This document shows positions 34,635-44,447 of a DNA stretch of 64,000 bases, piece after piece. Location: assembly GCF_050624435.1 (NCBI RefSeq), contig NC_134536.1, positions 8,994,758-9,058,757 on the forward strand, read 5' to 3'. Origin of the DNA: Tenrec ecaudatus. Taxonomy: Eukaryota > Chordata > Mammalia > Afrosoricida > Tenrecidae. The translations under genes were made by a program, and so were the position numbers. The notes under the pieces are model-generated. The model made no database searches. It was not told where the DNA came from and worked only from the letters and a program-made list of their open reading frames with translations. Position 1 is the stretch's first letter. Each line of letters starts with the position of its first letter.

Positions 34635-34905
34635 GGCATGAGGATGGCATGACTTCACATCAGGTAACTTGGCTATATCATCAGAGAGACCAGACTCTGG
34701 AGAAGGACATCATGCTTGCTAAACTAGCGGGGCAGTGAAAACGAGAAAGGCCCTTGCCAAGATGGGCTGACGCAGTGGCTCCAACAATGGGCTCACCCGT
34801 GTGGACAACTGGGAGGCTGGCACAGGACACAGGCACAGTGTTTCATTCTGTTGTGCGTAGAGTGTCAATGGGTCTGAAACGACTTGGTGGCATTTCACAA
34901 TGACT
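34635..34905 (+). mobile_element. RTE 3'-terminal fragment, sense
   Basis: Contains 'ctctggagaaggacatcatg', 'cagtggctccaacaatgggc', 'tgtttcattctgttgtgcg' and the degenerate terminus 'gaaacgacttggtggcattt'. The order matches the end of the copy at 39.2-39.4 kb. Confidence 0.75.
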
Positions 34906-34934
34906 ACAGTTTGTTTGGACCAGGAGTGGTGGTG

Positions 34935-35049
34935 GCCCCATGATGGATAGGAGGGTCTGATTACTGAAAAGAGGGCATGACAAGAAGAGATTTTGAAACA
35001 TCATGACTCCAGGAGATTCCGGGTACGTGGCTATTGCTGGGGGTGGTGG
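34935..35049 (+). repeat. 115-bp segment duplicated 2 kb downstream
   Basis: From GCCCCATGATGGATAGGAGG to 'ggctattgctgggggtgg'. A closely similar stretch in the same orientation is at 37010-37119. It does not belong to any family I recognise. Confidence 0.65.
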
Positions 35050-35249
35050 GGCTGGAGAAGGTCTTGAAGCTCCAGAGGGCGGAGAGCACATGTAGAGAAG
35101 AGGCTCGGGTGCTGGGGGAATCAGCCCTCGGGGAATGTTGGGCCCAGGGAAACAAGAAAAGCCAGTATTGCAGGAGAAAGAAAGCGTCCAGGCCCGTGGC
35201 CAGATGGTGGGCTGCTCAGGGGCACCCTGGGCCAAGCAAAGCGAGAGTG

Positions 35250-35412
35250 TCCCTGAGATTCAGACGGAGTGGGTCTGCAGTTCAAATCTACCAGCCGTGC
35301 TCAGGGAGAGAGATGAGGCTATTTGCTCTGGTGACTATGGACCGTCTTAGAACTTCTACCTAGGACTGCTGTGGGTCAGAATCAACTTGATGGCAGTGGG
35401 CTTGGATTTAGG
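35250..35412 (+). repeat. AfroSINE, 5'-truncated
   Basis: Blocks 'tctgcagttcaaatctacca', 'agggagagagatgaggctat' and 'tgctgtgggtcagaatcaac', 'ttgatggcagtgggcttgg'. Confidence 0.7.
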
Positions 35413-35719
35413 GTTTAGTTTCTTTGGGAAATAAAAAAAACAAACCATGCACCATTGAGAAACACAGCAACTTTACAATAACAATTACTCTTAGGGAGTC
35501 TTTAGGTGTCTATAGTTTCTGCCATATTGCTTGCAGATCCTGGGAGTCATCATTAGCCTGCCATCTAGCCTGCTGACCTTGTTAATTTGCATCTGTACCC
35601 ACAAGCCTGATGTCTTCCTGCCAATCACGACCTCCAGCCTCACATCTGAACCATGAGCTTGGTACTTGCCTGCTTCTAAAACTGTCTGAGCCATTTTCTT
35701 AACCTAAACCTCTGAGTTC

Positions 35720-35886
35720 TGTCTTGGACGATGAACCACAGAGTCAGCATTTCAAAACCACCAGCAGCCCAATGGCAGAAAGAGGAGGCCCAGAGAGATT
35801 TCCAGTCTCCAAAACCCACGGAGGCAGTGCTGCTTTGTCCTATAGGATCACCGTGGGTTGGAATCAACTCCAAGGAAGTTGAGATG
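35720..35886 (+). repeat. AfroSINE, 5'-truncated
   Basis: Blocks 'gagtcagcatttcaaaacca', 'ggcagaaagaggaggcccag', 'aaaacccacggaggcagtgc' and 'ggatcaccgtgggttggaat'. Lies about 40 bp upstream of a SPIN copy. Confidence 0.7.
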
Positions 35887-35926
35887 TGTACTTTACAGAA
35901 GCTTCGTTGGCTTTGTTTTCCTGGAG

Positions 35927-36123
35927 CAGCAGTTCTCAACCTGTGGGTCCGCAACCCCTTTGGGTCAAATGACCCTTTCACGGGGGTCGCCCGATTCATA
36001 ACAGTGGCAAAATTACAGTGATGAAGTAGCAATGAAAATAATGTTATGGTCGGAGGTGGGGGTCACTACCACATGAGGAACTGTATTAAAGGGTCGCGGC
36101 CTGAGGAAGGTGGAGAACCGCTG
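35927..36123 (+). mobile_element. SPIN-like non-autonomous hAT element (197 bp)
   Basis: Begins CAGCAGTTCTCAACCTGTGG and ends GAGAACCGCTG, so the termini are imperfect inverted repeats of CAGYGGTTCTCAACC. Internal blocks 'cgcaacccctttgg', 'acgggggtcgcccgattcat', 'aacagtggcaaaattacagt', 'gatgaagtagcaatgaaaat' and 'aactgtattaaagggtcgcg' match SPIN non-autonomous elements as I know them. The best-preserved of three copies. The 8-bp TSD is only partly matched (TCCTGGAG left, TCCTCTAT right). Confidence 0.85.
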
Positions 36124-36939
36124 TCCTCTATAGAGCAAGGCTCCTTTAAGATGTTTTCTACTCTCGACCCCTTTTCCCTCCAGAAATTTGCGACATGGAC
36201 AAACACTGCCAGGAACACTTCAGATTCATTATGTGTTTGCTTTTTGAATTAATTTTTGGCCACTGCACATCGAGAAACCTTTTACTGTTGCCAGATTGTT
36301 CAGGCCCTCATGTCTAGTTGCCCACCCTTTAAGAAGCTTTGCGAGAGGGCCCGGCTAAAACAGTTAGTGATTTGGGTGAGCACGCAGTATGATGGATTGA
36401 GAAGGCAGATAATCTGGTAATGACCAGACTCGCGTGCTAGCTAGCAGTATTGATTCAATCATTCATTGGACAAACATTTTTGATCATCAGTATAAGACAG
36501 GCACCAAGGAAACTGCAGTGAACAAGGCAGGCAGACAGGAGCTACGAAACTTGGAGGGAGACAGAAAATAAAGACGCAGATGCGCACGAGTCTTCCGAGA
36601 GGGAGAAATCAGCAACGTCAGTGACGCGGAGTGAGTGGGCAGAGGAAAACAGGTTGGAGGATGACAGGAAGTGCTCTGTACCAGGCAGGCAGGGATGGGG
36701 AAGCCAGTGCCTACTGGGTGGGACCCTGGGCACATATGGGGCTGAGTGCTCACAGGTCAAAGAGCTCCGGTGACAAAGCAATCAGGCATCAGGGCGGAGA
36801 AGCCAGGAGGAGGGGTGGAAGTTACAGAGGTGAAGCAGACAGCCATCTTCAGGGTCCTGCTGGCAGGGAAGATGGTTGGTCAGAAACCATTGGTCTGTGT
36901 GCCCAGCGGGTGGAGGATGAGTGGGGTTGAGAAGAGAGG
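36124..36939. other. Non-coding stretch, no feature recognised
   Basis: No supported gene or repeat. Confidence 0.4.
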
Positions 36940-36946
36940 ACTTACA

Positions 36947-37034
36947 CTTCTAGGTGCAGGGCACAGCCCCATGAGAGAACGTACACTTTACTTCTAGGTG
37001 CAGGGCACAGCCCCATGATGGATGGGAGGGTCTG
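36947..37034 (+). repeat. 44-bp tandem duplication (two units)
   Basis: The 28 bases from CTTCTAGGTGCAGGGC to 'acagccccatga' occur at 36947 and again at 36991, a period of 44 bp. The second unit runs directly into the 37010-37119 duplicated segment. Confidence 0.8.
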
Positions 37035-37119
37035 TTGACTGAAAAGAGGGCGTGACAAGAAGAGATTTTGAAACAAGGCTCCTGGAGATTCGGGTCCGTG
37101 GCTATTGCTGGGGGAGGTG
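37010..37119 (+). repeat. Second copy of the 110-115-bp duplicated segment
   Basis: Same order as 34935-35049: 'gccccatgatggatgggag', 'gaaaagagggcgtgacaaga', 'agagattttgaaacaaggc', 'cgggtccgtggctattgctg'. Clearly homologous by eye with a small indel near the 'aaaca' block. Confidence 0.65.
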
Positions 37120-37202
37120 AGATCCAAATCAACTCCATAGCAACCGGTTTAATCCTGATGGACAGACCACCAAGTCTTTCTCTCAGGGAGCTGCTGCTGC
37201 CA

Positions 37203-37485
37203 CTGTGGGGGTTGTGGAGTGGGTTACGACCCATAGCAACCCTAAGTACAACAGAATGAAGCATTGCCTGGTCCTGAGCCATCCTCACAATTGTTCTTAT
37301 GTTTGAGCCCATTGATGGAGCCACTGTGTCCATCCATCTCGTCCAAGGCCTTCCTCTTTGTCGCCGCCCTCTACTTTAGCAAGCATGATGTCCTTCTCCA
37401 GAGATTGGTCTCTCCTGACAACGTATCCAAAGCACTTGAGATGAAGTCTCACCGTCTTTTCCTCTAAGGAGTCTTCTGGTTGGGT
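37203..37485 (-). mobile_element. RTE 3'-terminal fragment, antisense
   Basis: From 'gggttacgacccatagcaac' through 'tggtcctgagccatcctcac', 'aggccttcctctttgtcgcc', 'tttagcaagcatgatgtcct' and 'agagattggtctctcctgac' to 'tcttttcctctaaggagtct'. Confidence 0.8.
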
Positions 37486-37489
37486 CAGT

Positions 37490-37550
37490 CCAAACAGCCA
37501 ATCTTTCAGTTAGCAGCCGAATGCTTAACTGCTTGTGCCACAAGGGTTCC
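37490..37550 (-). repeat. AfroSINE head fragment, antisense
   Basis: Contains 'agttagcagccgaatgctta' and 'cttgtgccacaagggttcct', the antisense tRNA-like head only. Confidence 0.6.
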
Positions 37551-37565
37551 TAGTAGCCAATGCGA

Positions 37566-37785
37566 CGTGAAGTCCCAACTCACTGCCATCGAGTCCATTC
37601 AAACTCATAACTCATAGCAACCCTAGAACGGAGCAGAACTGCCCCTGTGGGTTTCTGAGATTGCAAATCCCTAAGGGAGTAGACAGTTCCATTTTTCTCC
37701 CTTGGAGGGGCTAGTGATTTTGAACTCCTGAGGTTGTGGTTAGCAGTGCAATGTGTAACCACAAGGCAGCCAGGTCTCCAAGCCA
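37566..37785 (-). repeat. AfroSINE, antisense, near full length
   Basis: Antisense blocks 'cactgccatcgagtccattc', 'gaactgcccctgtgggtttc', 'ctaagggagtagacagttcc', 'tttctcccttggaggggct' and 'gtggttagcagtgcaatgtg'. Confidence 0.85.
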
Positions 37786-37850
37786 AGGACTCTTCATTAA
37801 CATTTAACACCTCAGGGTCACAAGTTTTAGCCGATCTGAGATGCAGACAG

Positions 37851-38043
37851 GAGCCCTGGTAGTATAGTGGGTTATGCATTGGGCTGCTAACAGCAAGGTC
37901 AGTAGTTCAAACCAACGAGCTGCTCCATGGGAGAAAGATGAGACTTTCTATTCCTAAAAGGTTACAGTCTTGGAAACTTACAGGAGCAGTTCTAACCTGT
38001 TTTTTAGGGTCACGACTGTATCAACTCAATGGCAGTGAGGGTT
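37851..38043 (+). repeat. AfroSINE, sense, near full length
   Basis: Blocks GGAGCCCTGGTAGTATAGTG, 'tgcattgggctgctaacagc', 'aaggtcagtagttcaaacc', 'gctgctccatgggagaaaga' and the tail 'actcaatggcagtgag'. Opposite orientation to the copy 65 bp upstream. Confidence 0.85.
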
Positions 38044-38124
38044 ATTTTGAGGGAAACTATAGGGCTATTAACGGTGTTTTCTGTTTTGTTTTTTTTGAGA
38101 GAAACTATAGCCTTATTAGCAAAC

Positions 38125-39425
38125 AGTGATATGCAGATGACATAACCTTGTTTGTTGGAAGTGAGGAGGACTTGAAGCACGTGCTGATGAAGATCAAGGA
38201 CCACAGCCTTTGGCATGGTTTACAACTCGATATAAAGAAGACCCGTGAGATAGTTAAAGATTATTGTGCCAACCTGGCTGATAAACACGTGGGGTTAATT
38301 GAAGGGCAGAGAGATAAATGGCTTGGTGAGCCTCGCCTTTCTAGTTCGGAGTCTCTTGCTTTCTGATGGTCAGACCAGGGTGCAGCTACCTTAGCCAGTT
38401 TCCTGCTTCAGCTGGCAAGGCTCACTTCCTGCAAGACATCCCTGAGGAGAAGCCACAGGGACCTACCCCAATGCAGCCCTGGGTGCTGGAGCAGCCACGT
38501 GGAGACCCCTGCCAGCGCTGAGATGTTTACACATTCACTGACTTGGCTTTCCTCCTGCAGTTGGCATCATTGTGTGTGTTTTGTGGGATGGAGAAGGACT
38601 TTGTGGATTGGTGTTGGACATATGGGATACTGTTGGACTTGTGGGCTTGGGCAGCACTGGGTTGGGATGTTTTCTTGATGTGCACTTAACCTTCATATAA
38701 AACTCTCTCTTATACCTATGGGTTTCTGTGGATTTGTTTCTCTACTGTACCCAGACTAACACAACCCATATCCTCACAACTGGACCCATAGGTAACATCA
38801 TGATAAATGGAGACAAGGTTGAAGTTGTCAAAATTTTGTCTTGCTAGAATCCATAATCTGTGCTCATGGAAGCGGCAGTCAAGGGACCAAAAGATGTGTT
38901 GCATTAGACGAATCTGTTGCACAAGACCTTTTCAAATATTGAAAAGCAAGGATGTTCCTTTGAGGACGAAGGTATGCCTGACCCAAACCATGGTATTTTC
39001 TACTGCTTCATAGGCGGGTGAAAGTTGGCCATGGAATAAGGAAGGCTGAAGAAGAATGGATGCATGTGATCGTGGCGCTGGAGAAGAACATTGACAGTGC
39101 CAAGAATGTCTTAAAAGACAAAATGACATGTCTTGGAAGAAGCAATGGCCAGAGTGCTCTTTAGAGACAACGATGGCATGACTTCATCCTACATACCGTT
39201 GGACAGGCTGTCAGCAGAGACCAGTCCCTGGAGCAGGACATCCTGCTTGACAAAGGGGAAGGTCCTCTCTGAGATGGAGCCACACCGGGGCTGCCACAAT
39301 GGGTTCCGTCATGGGAACCACTGTGAGGATGGTGCGTGCGGGGTTGCGCGGCGTTCTGGTCTGTTGTCCGTAGGAATACCTACGGGTTGCGACCGACTCG
39401 ATGGCACCTAACAACAACAACAACA
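38125..39425 (+). mobile_element. RTE/BovB-type LINE 3' part with intact YADD, interrupted by an LTR
   Basis: RTE sequence at 38125-38245 and 38764-39425. The codons at 38130-38141 encode Tyr-Ala-Asp-Asp, the RT catalytic box, followed in frame by ITLFVGSEEDLKHVLMKIKD. After the LTR the copy resumes at 'catatcctcacaactggacc' and runs to the 3' terminus 'ttgcgaccgactcgatggca', then 'cctaacaacaacaacaac', the diagnostic tail. The upstream RT and endonuclease regions are missing and the rest is frameshifted, so it is inactive. Confidence 0.85.
38246..38763 (+). mobile_element. ERVL-like solo LTR (second subfamily) inside RTE
   Basis: Begins TGAGATAGTTA and ends AACACA. TSD ACCCG (38241-38245) against ACCCA (38764-38768), one mismatch. 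Shares 'ttattgtgccaacctggc', 'ttttctgatggtcagaccag'-type and 'tgcagccctgggtgctggag' blocks with 43730-44220, and only the terminal 'tttgtttctcta...cccagactaacaca' with the other LTRs, so it is a distinct subfamily. No coding sequence. Confidence 0.75.
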
Positions 39426-39707
39426 TAGAATGCCATCATGATGGAATCTAGTGGTGCTGTCTGGCTTGTCCTATGTTGATTTCAACTCCCAGTGAAGCCA
39501 TCTTTCTGGAAGTTGCTTCTAAATGCCAGGCAGACTCTGCTACACCTGAGAGCTCATCTGTCAGCCCGGTTCCCTCACCTGAGTCCTTCGTTGTCATGCA
39601 CATGGAAGGAAGGGACAGGTCACCCTTGCAGAGGTCAGAACTGAATGCTCACCGGCACCAGGGATTTACATGCTGAGTCCATAGTTCTTCTTCGTTTTTT
39701 TTTTTAA
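39426..39707. other. Non-coding spacer
   Basis: Nothing recognised between the RTE 3' end and the next L1-type insertion. Confidence 0.4.
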
Positions 39708-40433
39708 AACACAGAACTTTTTAAAAAAATTCATTTTATTGGGGGCTCATATTATATATATATATACAACTCCATCCATTGTGTCAAGCACATTTGCACA
39801 TTTGTTGCCATCATCATTCTCACATTTGCTTTCCACTTGGGTTCTTGGAATCAGCTCATTTTCCCCTCCTTCCCTGCTCCCCCCTCCCTCATGAACCCTT
39901 GATAATTTATAAATTATTACTATTTTATCATATCTTACACTGCCCGACGTCTCCCTTCACCCACTTTACTGTTGTCCATCTCCCAGGGAGGAGGTTATAT
40001 GTAGATCCTTGTAATCAGTTCCCCCTTTCTACCCCACTTTCCCTCCACCCTTCTAGTATCGCCACTCTCAGCACTGGTCCTGAAGGGACCATCTGTCTTG
40101 TGTTTCCAGTTCCTATCTGCACCACGGTACATCCTCTGGTCTAACCAGGTTTGTAAGGTAGAATTGGGATCATGATAGTAGGGGTGGGGAGAGGAAGCAT
40201 CCAAGAACCGGAGGAAAGTTGCACACTGAGTGACTCGTCTCCTCCCTGCTACCCCTCTGCAAAGGGATGTCCAGTTGCCTACAGATGGGCCTTGGGCCCC
40301 CACCCTGTACTCCCCCTCATTCGCGATATGATTTTTTGCTCTTTGGTGCTTGATACCTGACCCCTTTGACCCCTCGTGATCACATAGGCTGGTGTGCTTC
40401 TTCCATGGGGGCTTTGTTGGAACACAGAACTTT
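39708..40433 (-). mobile_element. L1-type 3' end, antisense, perfect 13-bp TSD
   Basis: AACACAGAACTTT at 39708-39720 and 40421-40433. Between them is a short T/A tail, the family terminus 'tcattttattgggggctcat' with an expanded (TA)n at 39751-39767, and then the 3'UTR to 'catgggggctttgttgg'. About 700 bp. Confidence 0.9.
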
Positions 40434-41259
40434 CTAAGACCACATGGAATGGGTGTTCCTTTAGCCACCAGCTCTGCCAGTCATCCCACCCCAGGGTTGG
40501 GTTTAGGACACTTGGAAGAAATCCTTCACAGCTGCAAAAAGGTACAAAGGCTGCAGCAAGGACACCTTAGTGTCCCGACATGCAGGCAGCAGGAGCAGCT
40601 CGGCGCCCGTCCAGGTCCCCGTCCTGCATCTGTAGTCACAGCCGAATTTTCCAGCAAGGTCAGTGCGTGCCAGGAACCGGCTGGCTGAGAGAGGGAGAGC
40701 GTGTGTGTCCTCTTTCTATGGCTCTCTCTTGCTTGGCAACTGCTCCTTTGAGGGAAACAGGCGAGGAGCTGATACACCATTTGCTGTTTCTGTGACCGGC
40801 TGAGATTAGGCTGGCTCCACCGTGAGATAGGCTGGGGGCGATGTGATATGAAGCAGGCCCGACAGGGACCCGGCTAGCACTGTGTCCTACAGCCCAGTCC
40901 TTGTCCAGGGCCTGCCCCACCTCACTTTGCTGTCTTCTTGCCTGGAACGCCCTGGGCAGTTGACTTTCCCCAGGGCCAGGAGGCCCACCTCAGGTCCGAC
41001 CTCCTTTGACTGAGAAAACCTGAAGGGAGCCTGGCGTCCCTCAAGGTCAGTGAGAGAACAGGACGGTTCCCTGACACCTAGCCCCCACCTGCCTGGCTTT
41101 GCTCACTGCACCGATGATCATGCATTAAGCAGACCGGGGCTCACAAGGGCTGCCGCACCCCCTGACCAGAGCTGGTGAGGGGAACAGACTTTGTTATGCT
41201 CTTTCCACCCTAAGTCCCTACCCCACTGCCACCGAGTCCGGTCCGACTCCTAACACCAA
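40434..41259. other. Non-coding stretch, no feature recognised
   Basis: Moderately GC-rich. No gene or repeat confidently assigned; 41220-41258 may be a degraded AfroSINE tail. Confidence 0.4.
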
Positions 41260-41452
41260 ATCAAGCTCACTGCCAGCGAGGCCACGCTGGCTCCTGACTC
41301 ACGGCGATCCTGTGGGACAGGGTGGAACCGCCCCTGTGGGTTTCCTGACTGTAACTCTTTACGGGAGTAGAAAGCCTCGCCTTTCTCCCAAAGAGGGCTG
41401 GTGTTTCCGAACAACTGACTTCGGTTCGCAGCTCAACGTGCAACCACCAGTG
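41260..41452 (-). repeat. AfroSINE, antisense
   Basis: Blocks 'caagctcactgccagcgagg', 'ggaaccgcccctgtgggttt', 'ctctttacgggagtagaaag', 'cctttctcccaaagagggct' and 'gcagctcaacgtgcaaccac'. Confidence 0.8.
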
Positions 41453-41711
41453 CAGATCCAAGTTTGAGAATCGCTGTCCGAAGCAACTTTCCAAGTGTCT
41501 CGAGAGTTCCCACAGTCCGGCGTGTGAAGGTTGGGGTGGGGGGTGAGTGGGGGGTTAGGCTGGAAGAAGGGTGTAAGTTTGGTCATTTCCATGGAATCTA
41601 CTTGTAAAGATGCCAGGTGGTCAGAGGGGCACAGTACTTCCTCAGAGCCTTCTTTCTCTGCATGGACTGAGCACAAGCACGATCTGCCCCATCTACTATC
41701 TATTTGGGTTC

Positions 41712-42241
41712 TGTGTTCGTCAGGGTTGACTAGAGAAACAAATCCAGGGACACTCATATGTGTACGAGAAAGAGCTTTATATACAAGAGCAGCTGAACAT
41801 TGAGAAAACATCCCAGTCCAGTCCTGATCACGTCCATAAGTCCGATACTAGCCCTTATGTCTGATACCAATCTATAAATTCCTCTTCAGACTCATGAAAC
41901 CCATGCAAGGATGCCTAATGCAGGATGATCACAGGCCAGTGGGTGGGAAGTCTTGTGGATCCAGTAGCTGTAGAAGCATCTCAGTGTTGGCGTGGGACTC
42001 CATGTGGCTCCTCCCAGTTTAGCGCCCTAGTGTAGCTCCATGTGTCTTGTCAGCTGCAATGTCTCCAAGAGAGTGAGCAGAGTATCTCTTGCCTCCAAGG
42101 AAGACTACAGGAGTTCCCAGAATCCTCAGGAGAAGACCAAGTCCCCACAGAGACCTCATTGGCTATCACCTGATTGACAGGCTAGACCACTCCCCTTCAC
42201 TCTTAATCCTCACATTGACAAACGATTATATAACTACCACA
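41712..42241 (-). mobile_element. ERVL/MLT2-like solo LTR, antisense, 5-bp TSD
   Basis: Plus strand begins TGTGTTCGTCAGGG and ends AACTACCACA. Perfect 5-bp TSD GGTTC at 41707-41711 and 42242-42246. Same family as the LTRs at 10.0 and 28.9 kb, in reverse orientation. About 530 bp. Confidence 0.85.
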
Positions 42242-42307
42242 GGTTCTAAACTCCCACCTCACTGCTCCTGATCATTTGATTCTGATTCATAGGGACTGTT
42301 TATTGCC

Positions 42308-43627
42308 TGTGTTAGTCTGGGTTGACTAGAGAAACAAATTCACAGAGACTCATATGTATATAAGAAAGCGCTTTAATGAAAGGCTACCATAGTGTAATGT
42401 GATTTATTTTAGGGAGCTATCCAGGAACAGGAAAGCCCCTTGGATTTTTTCCAGAAGCATTTTGTTTTTAAACAGTTCATCAGATAAATAAACTCATTCA
42501 CTAAGCAAAAAAGGCATTCAGAAATACAAAGATAAGGTACGGGAACTGCCCCCTTGGGACTCTGAGATTAGATTGGGTGGCCAGATGGAGTGACGAAGGC
42601 TTGCCAAGGCCCTGGTTTCTCTCAGGTGCACAGAGCCTGGCCCTCCCCTGGACACCTTTCCTAAACTAGCCAGTGCTGATTGCATTGGGCCATTGTATGC
42701 CGCTAGTATTTTAAGAAAAAAAAAGGGGGTGAGGGGGGAGCATCTAATTTTGAAGTAGAAATCTCCTAAATTATTAGCCGTTGGCAACTGTTAAATCAGA
42801 TTTAGCCACAAATCAGAATTCTCTCTTGTTGAGCAGGACTGGCGGGTTAGAATAGATGACCTCAGTAAGTCTACTTTTCTCCCCCTCCCCCTCTTCTCCA
42901 TGAAAGCAGAGAGATAAGACACTGCTCTTTGAAAATGCCTTTAAAGGTATTGTGCGTCCCTTCCCCTCCAACCTTCCCCTTTGATGTGCTTTGCTCAGGC
43001 AACCAAGGACATGGAGTATTGGGAGAAACATGGAGTGTGTTTGTATAGATCATCTGTACATAAAAGTGTAATTATTTATTTAATTTTCCCATTTGTATCA
43101 TATTAAAGCTTTGTACAGTGTTTTAAGTTTTGTTTTAAAATTATTTTGTATTTTATTTTTATAATCTAGTAATAAAAGATTCATTCCGCAAAAAAGAAAG
43201 CGCTTTAGATAAAGAGTAATTGTATATTAAGAAAACATCCCAGCACAGATCAAGTCCATAACTCCAATATTAGCTCATATGTCTGATATCAGTCCATGAA
43301 TTCTACAGTCATGCAGCACATGGAATGATGCTGAAAGCAGGAAGATCACAGGCCAGTGGGTGAAAAGTCTTGTGGAAGCATCTCAGTGCTGGCGTGGGTC
43401 TCCACATGGCTCCTCCAGCTCCAGGGCTCTGGCTCATCAGTGTGCCTCCAAGTGGCTTGTTGACAGGAATGTCTCACAGAGAGTGGGTCTGGCCTCCAGT
43501 GAGTGAGCTATTTATCTCCATAGTGGCTCCAAATGAGGTCATCAAGTTGTGACCTGGTTGACAGGCTACACTCCACCCCTTCACTCTTAATAGTCTCAAA
43601 TTGACACCAGATTATGCAACTATCTCA
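42308..43627 (-). mobile_element. ERVL/MLT2-like solo LTR, antisense, interrupted by a retrocopy
   Basis: Plus strand begins TGTGTTAGTCTGGGTTGAC at 42308 and ends 'actatctca' at 43627. Perfect TSD TTGCC at 42303-42307 and 43628-43632. Sequence 42376-43193 plus one TSD copy is a later insertion. Without it the LTR is about 490 bp. Confidence 0.85.
42362..43207 (+). pseudogene. 5'-truncated processed retrocopy of an mRNA 3'UTR
   Basis: Body 42376-43193 flanked by the perfect 14-bp TSD AAGAAAGCGCTTTA (42362-42375 and 43194-43207). It ends with AATAAA at 43171-43176, a short spacer and an A-rich tail: the structure of a polyadenylated mRNA copied by L1 machinery. The last 150 bp are very AT-rich with ATTTATTTA-like stretches ('gtaattatttatttaatttt'), typical of a regulated 3'UTR. 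No reading frame of note is present, so only 3'UTR was copied. I do not recognise the parent gene. Confidence 0.75.
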
Positions 43628-43699
43628 TTGCCTATAGGAAAGAGCAGGGCTGTCCCATGGGATTTCCAGGCTGTCATTTTCAGAGCAACTGGTGAGTTA

Positions 43700-44375
43700 G
43701 AACTGATGCAGTAGTTACCTCTTGGGCTGTGAGATAGGTAGTTTATTGTGCCAACCTGGCCGATAAACACACATGGCGTTCATTGAAAGGCAGAGGGATA
43801 AATGGCTCAGTGAGCCTCGCCTTTTGAGTTTTCGGGTCTCTTGCTTTCTGATGGTCAGACCAGGGTGCAGCTGCCTTAGCCAGTTCTCTGATTTAGCTGG
43901 CAAGGTTCACTTCCTGTAAGACGAGGAGAAGCCACGTGGACCTACCCCAATGCAGCCCTGGGTGCTAGAGCACCTGTGTGGAGACCCCTGCCAGCACATT
44001 CACTGACTCGGCTTTCTTCCTGCAGTCGGCATCATTGCGTCTGTTTTGTGAGATAGAGGAGGACTTTGTGGATTGGTGTCGGACATATGGGTCAATTTTG
44101 GACTTGTGGGCTTGGGCAGCACTGGGTTGGGATACTCTTGATGCGCACTCGACCTTTATATAAAAGTCTTATACATGAGTTTCTGTGGATCTGTTTCCCT
44201 AAAGTACCCAGACAAACACAGGCTGCTAACCGCAAGGTCATCAACTTGAAACCGTCAGCTGCTCCCAGGGAAAAAGTTGAGACTTTCAGCTCCAGTAGTT
44301 TTAATCTCACAGGGGCAATTCTACCCCGTTATATAGGGCCACTATGTGTCAGAATCTACTTGATGGCAGTGTAGT
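43700..44375 (+). repeat. AfroSINE split by an LTR
   Basis: Head at about 43700-43729 ('gatgcagtagttacctcttg', 'ggctg') resumes at 44221 with 'ggctgctaaccgcaaggtca', 'ccgtcagctgctcccaggg', 'gttatatagggccactatgt' and 'ttgatggcagtg'. The LTR at 43730-44220 lies between the two halves and duplicated GGCTG. Confidence 0.8.
43730..44220 (+). mobile_element. ERVL-like solo LTR (second subfamily) inside AfroSINE
   Basis: Begins TGAGATAGGTAG and ends AAACACA. Perfect 5-bp TSD GGCTG at 43725-43729 and 44221-44225. Closely related to 38246-38763. Confidence 0.85.
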
Positions 44376-44447
44376 TTTGTTTTAATGAGTCAGAATCTAT
44401 TCAATGGCAGTGAGCTCGGGTACTTTTTTGAGGCCTTCCAGCAGAGC

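Noticed and set aside
37120..37200. Additional AfroSINE piece
   Set aside because: Some tail-like words are present, but block order and orientation are inconsistent.
41707..43632. A provirus with paired LTRs
   Set aside because: Each LTR has a different perfect 5-bp TSD and only 66 bp lies between them.
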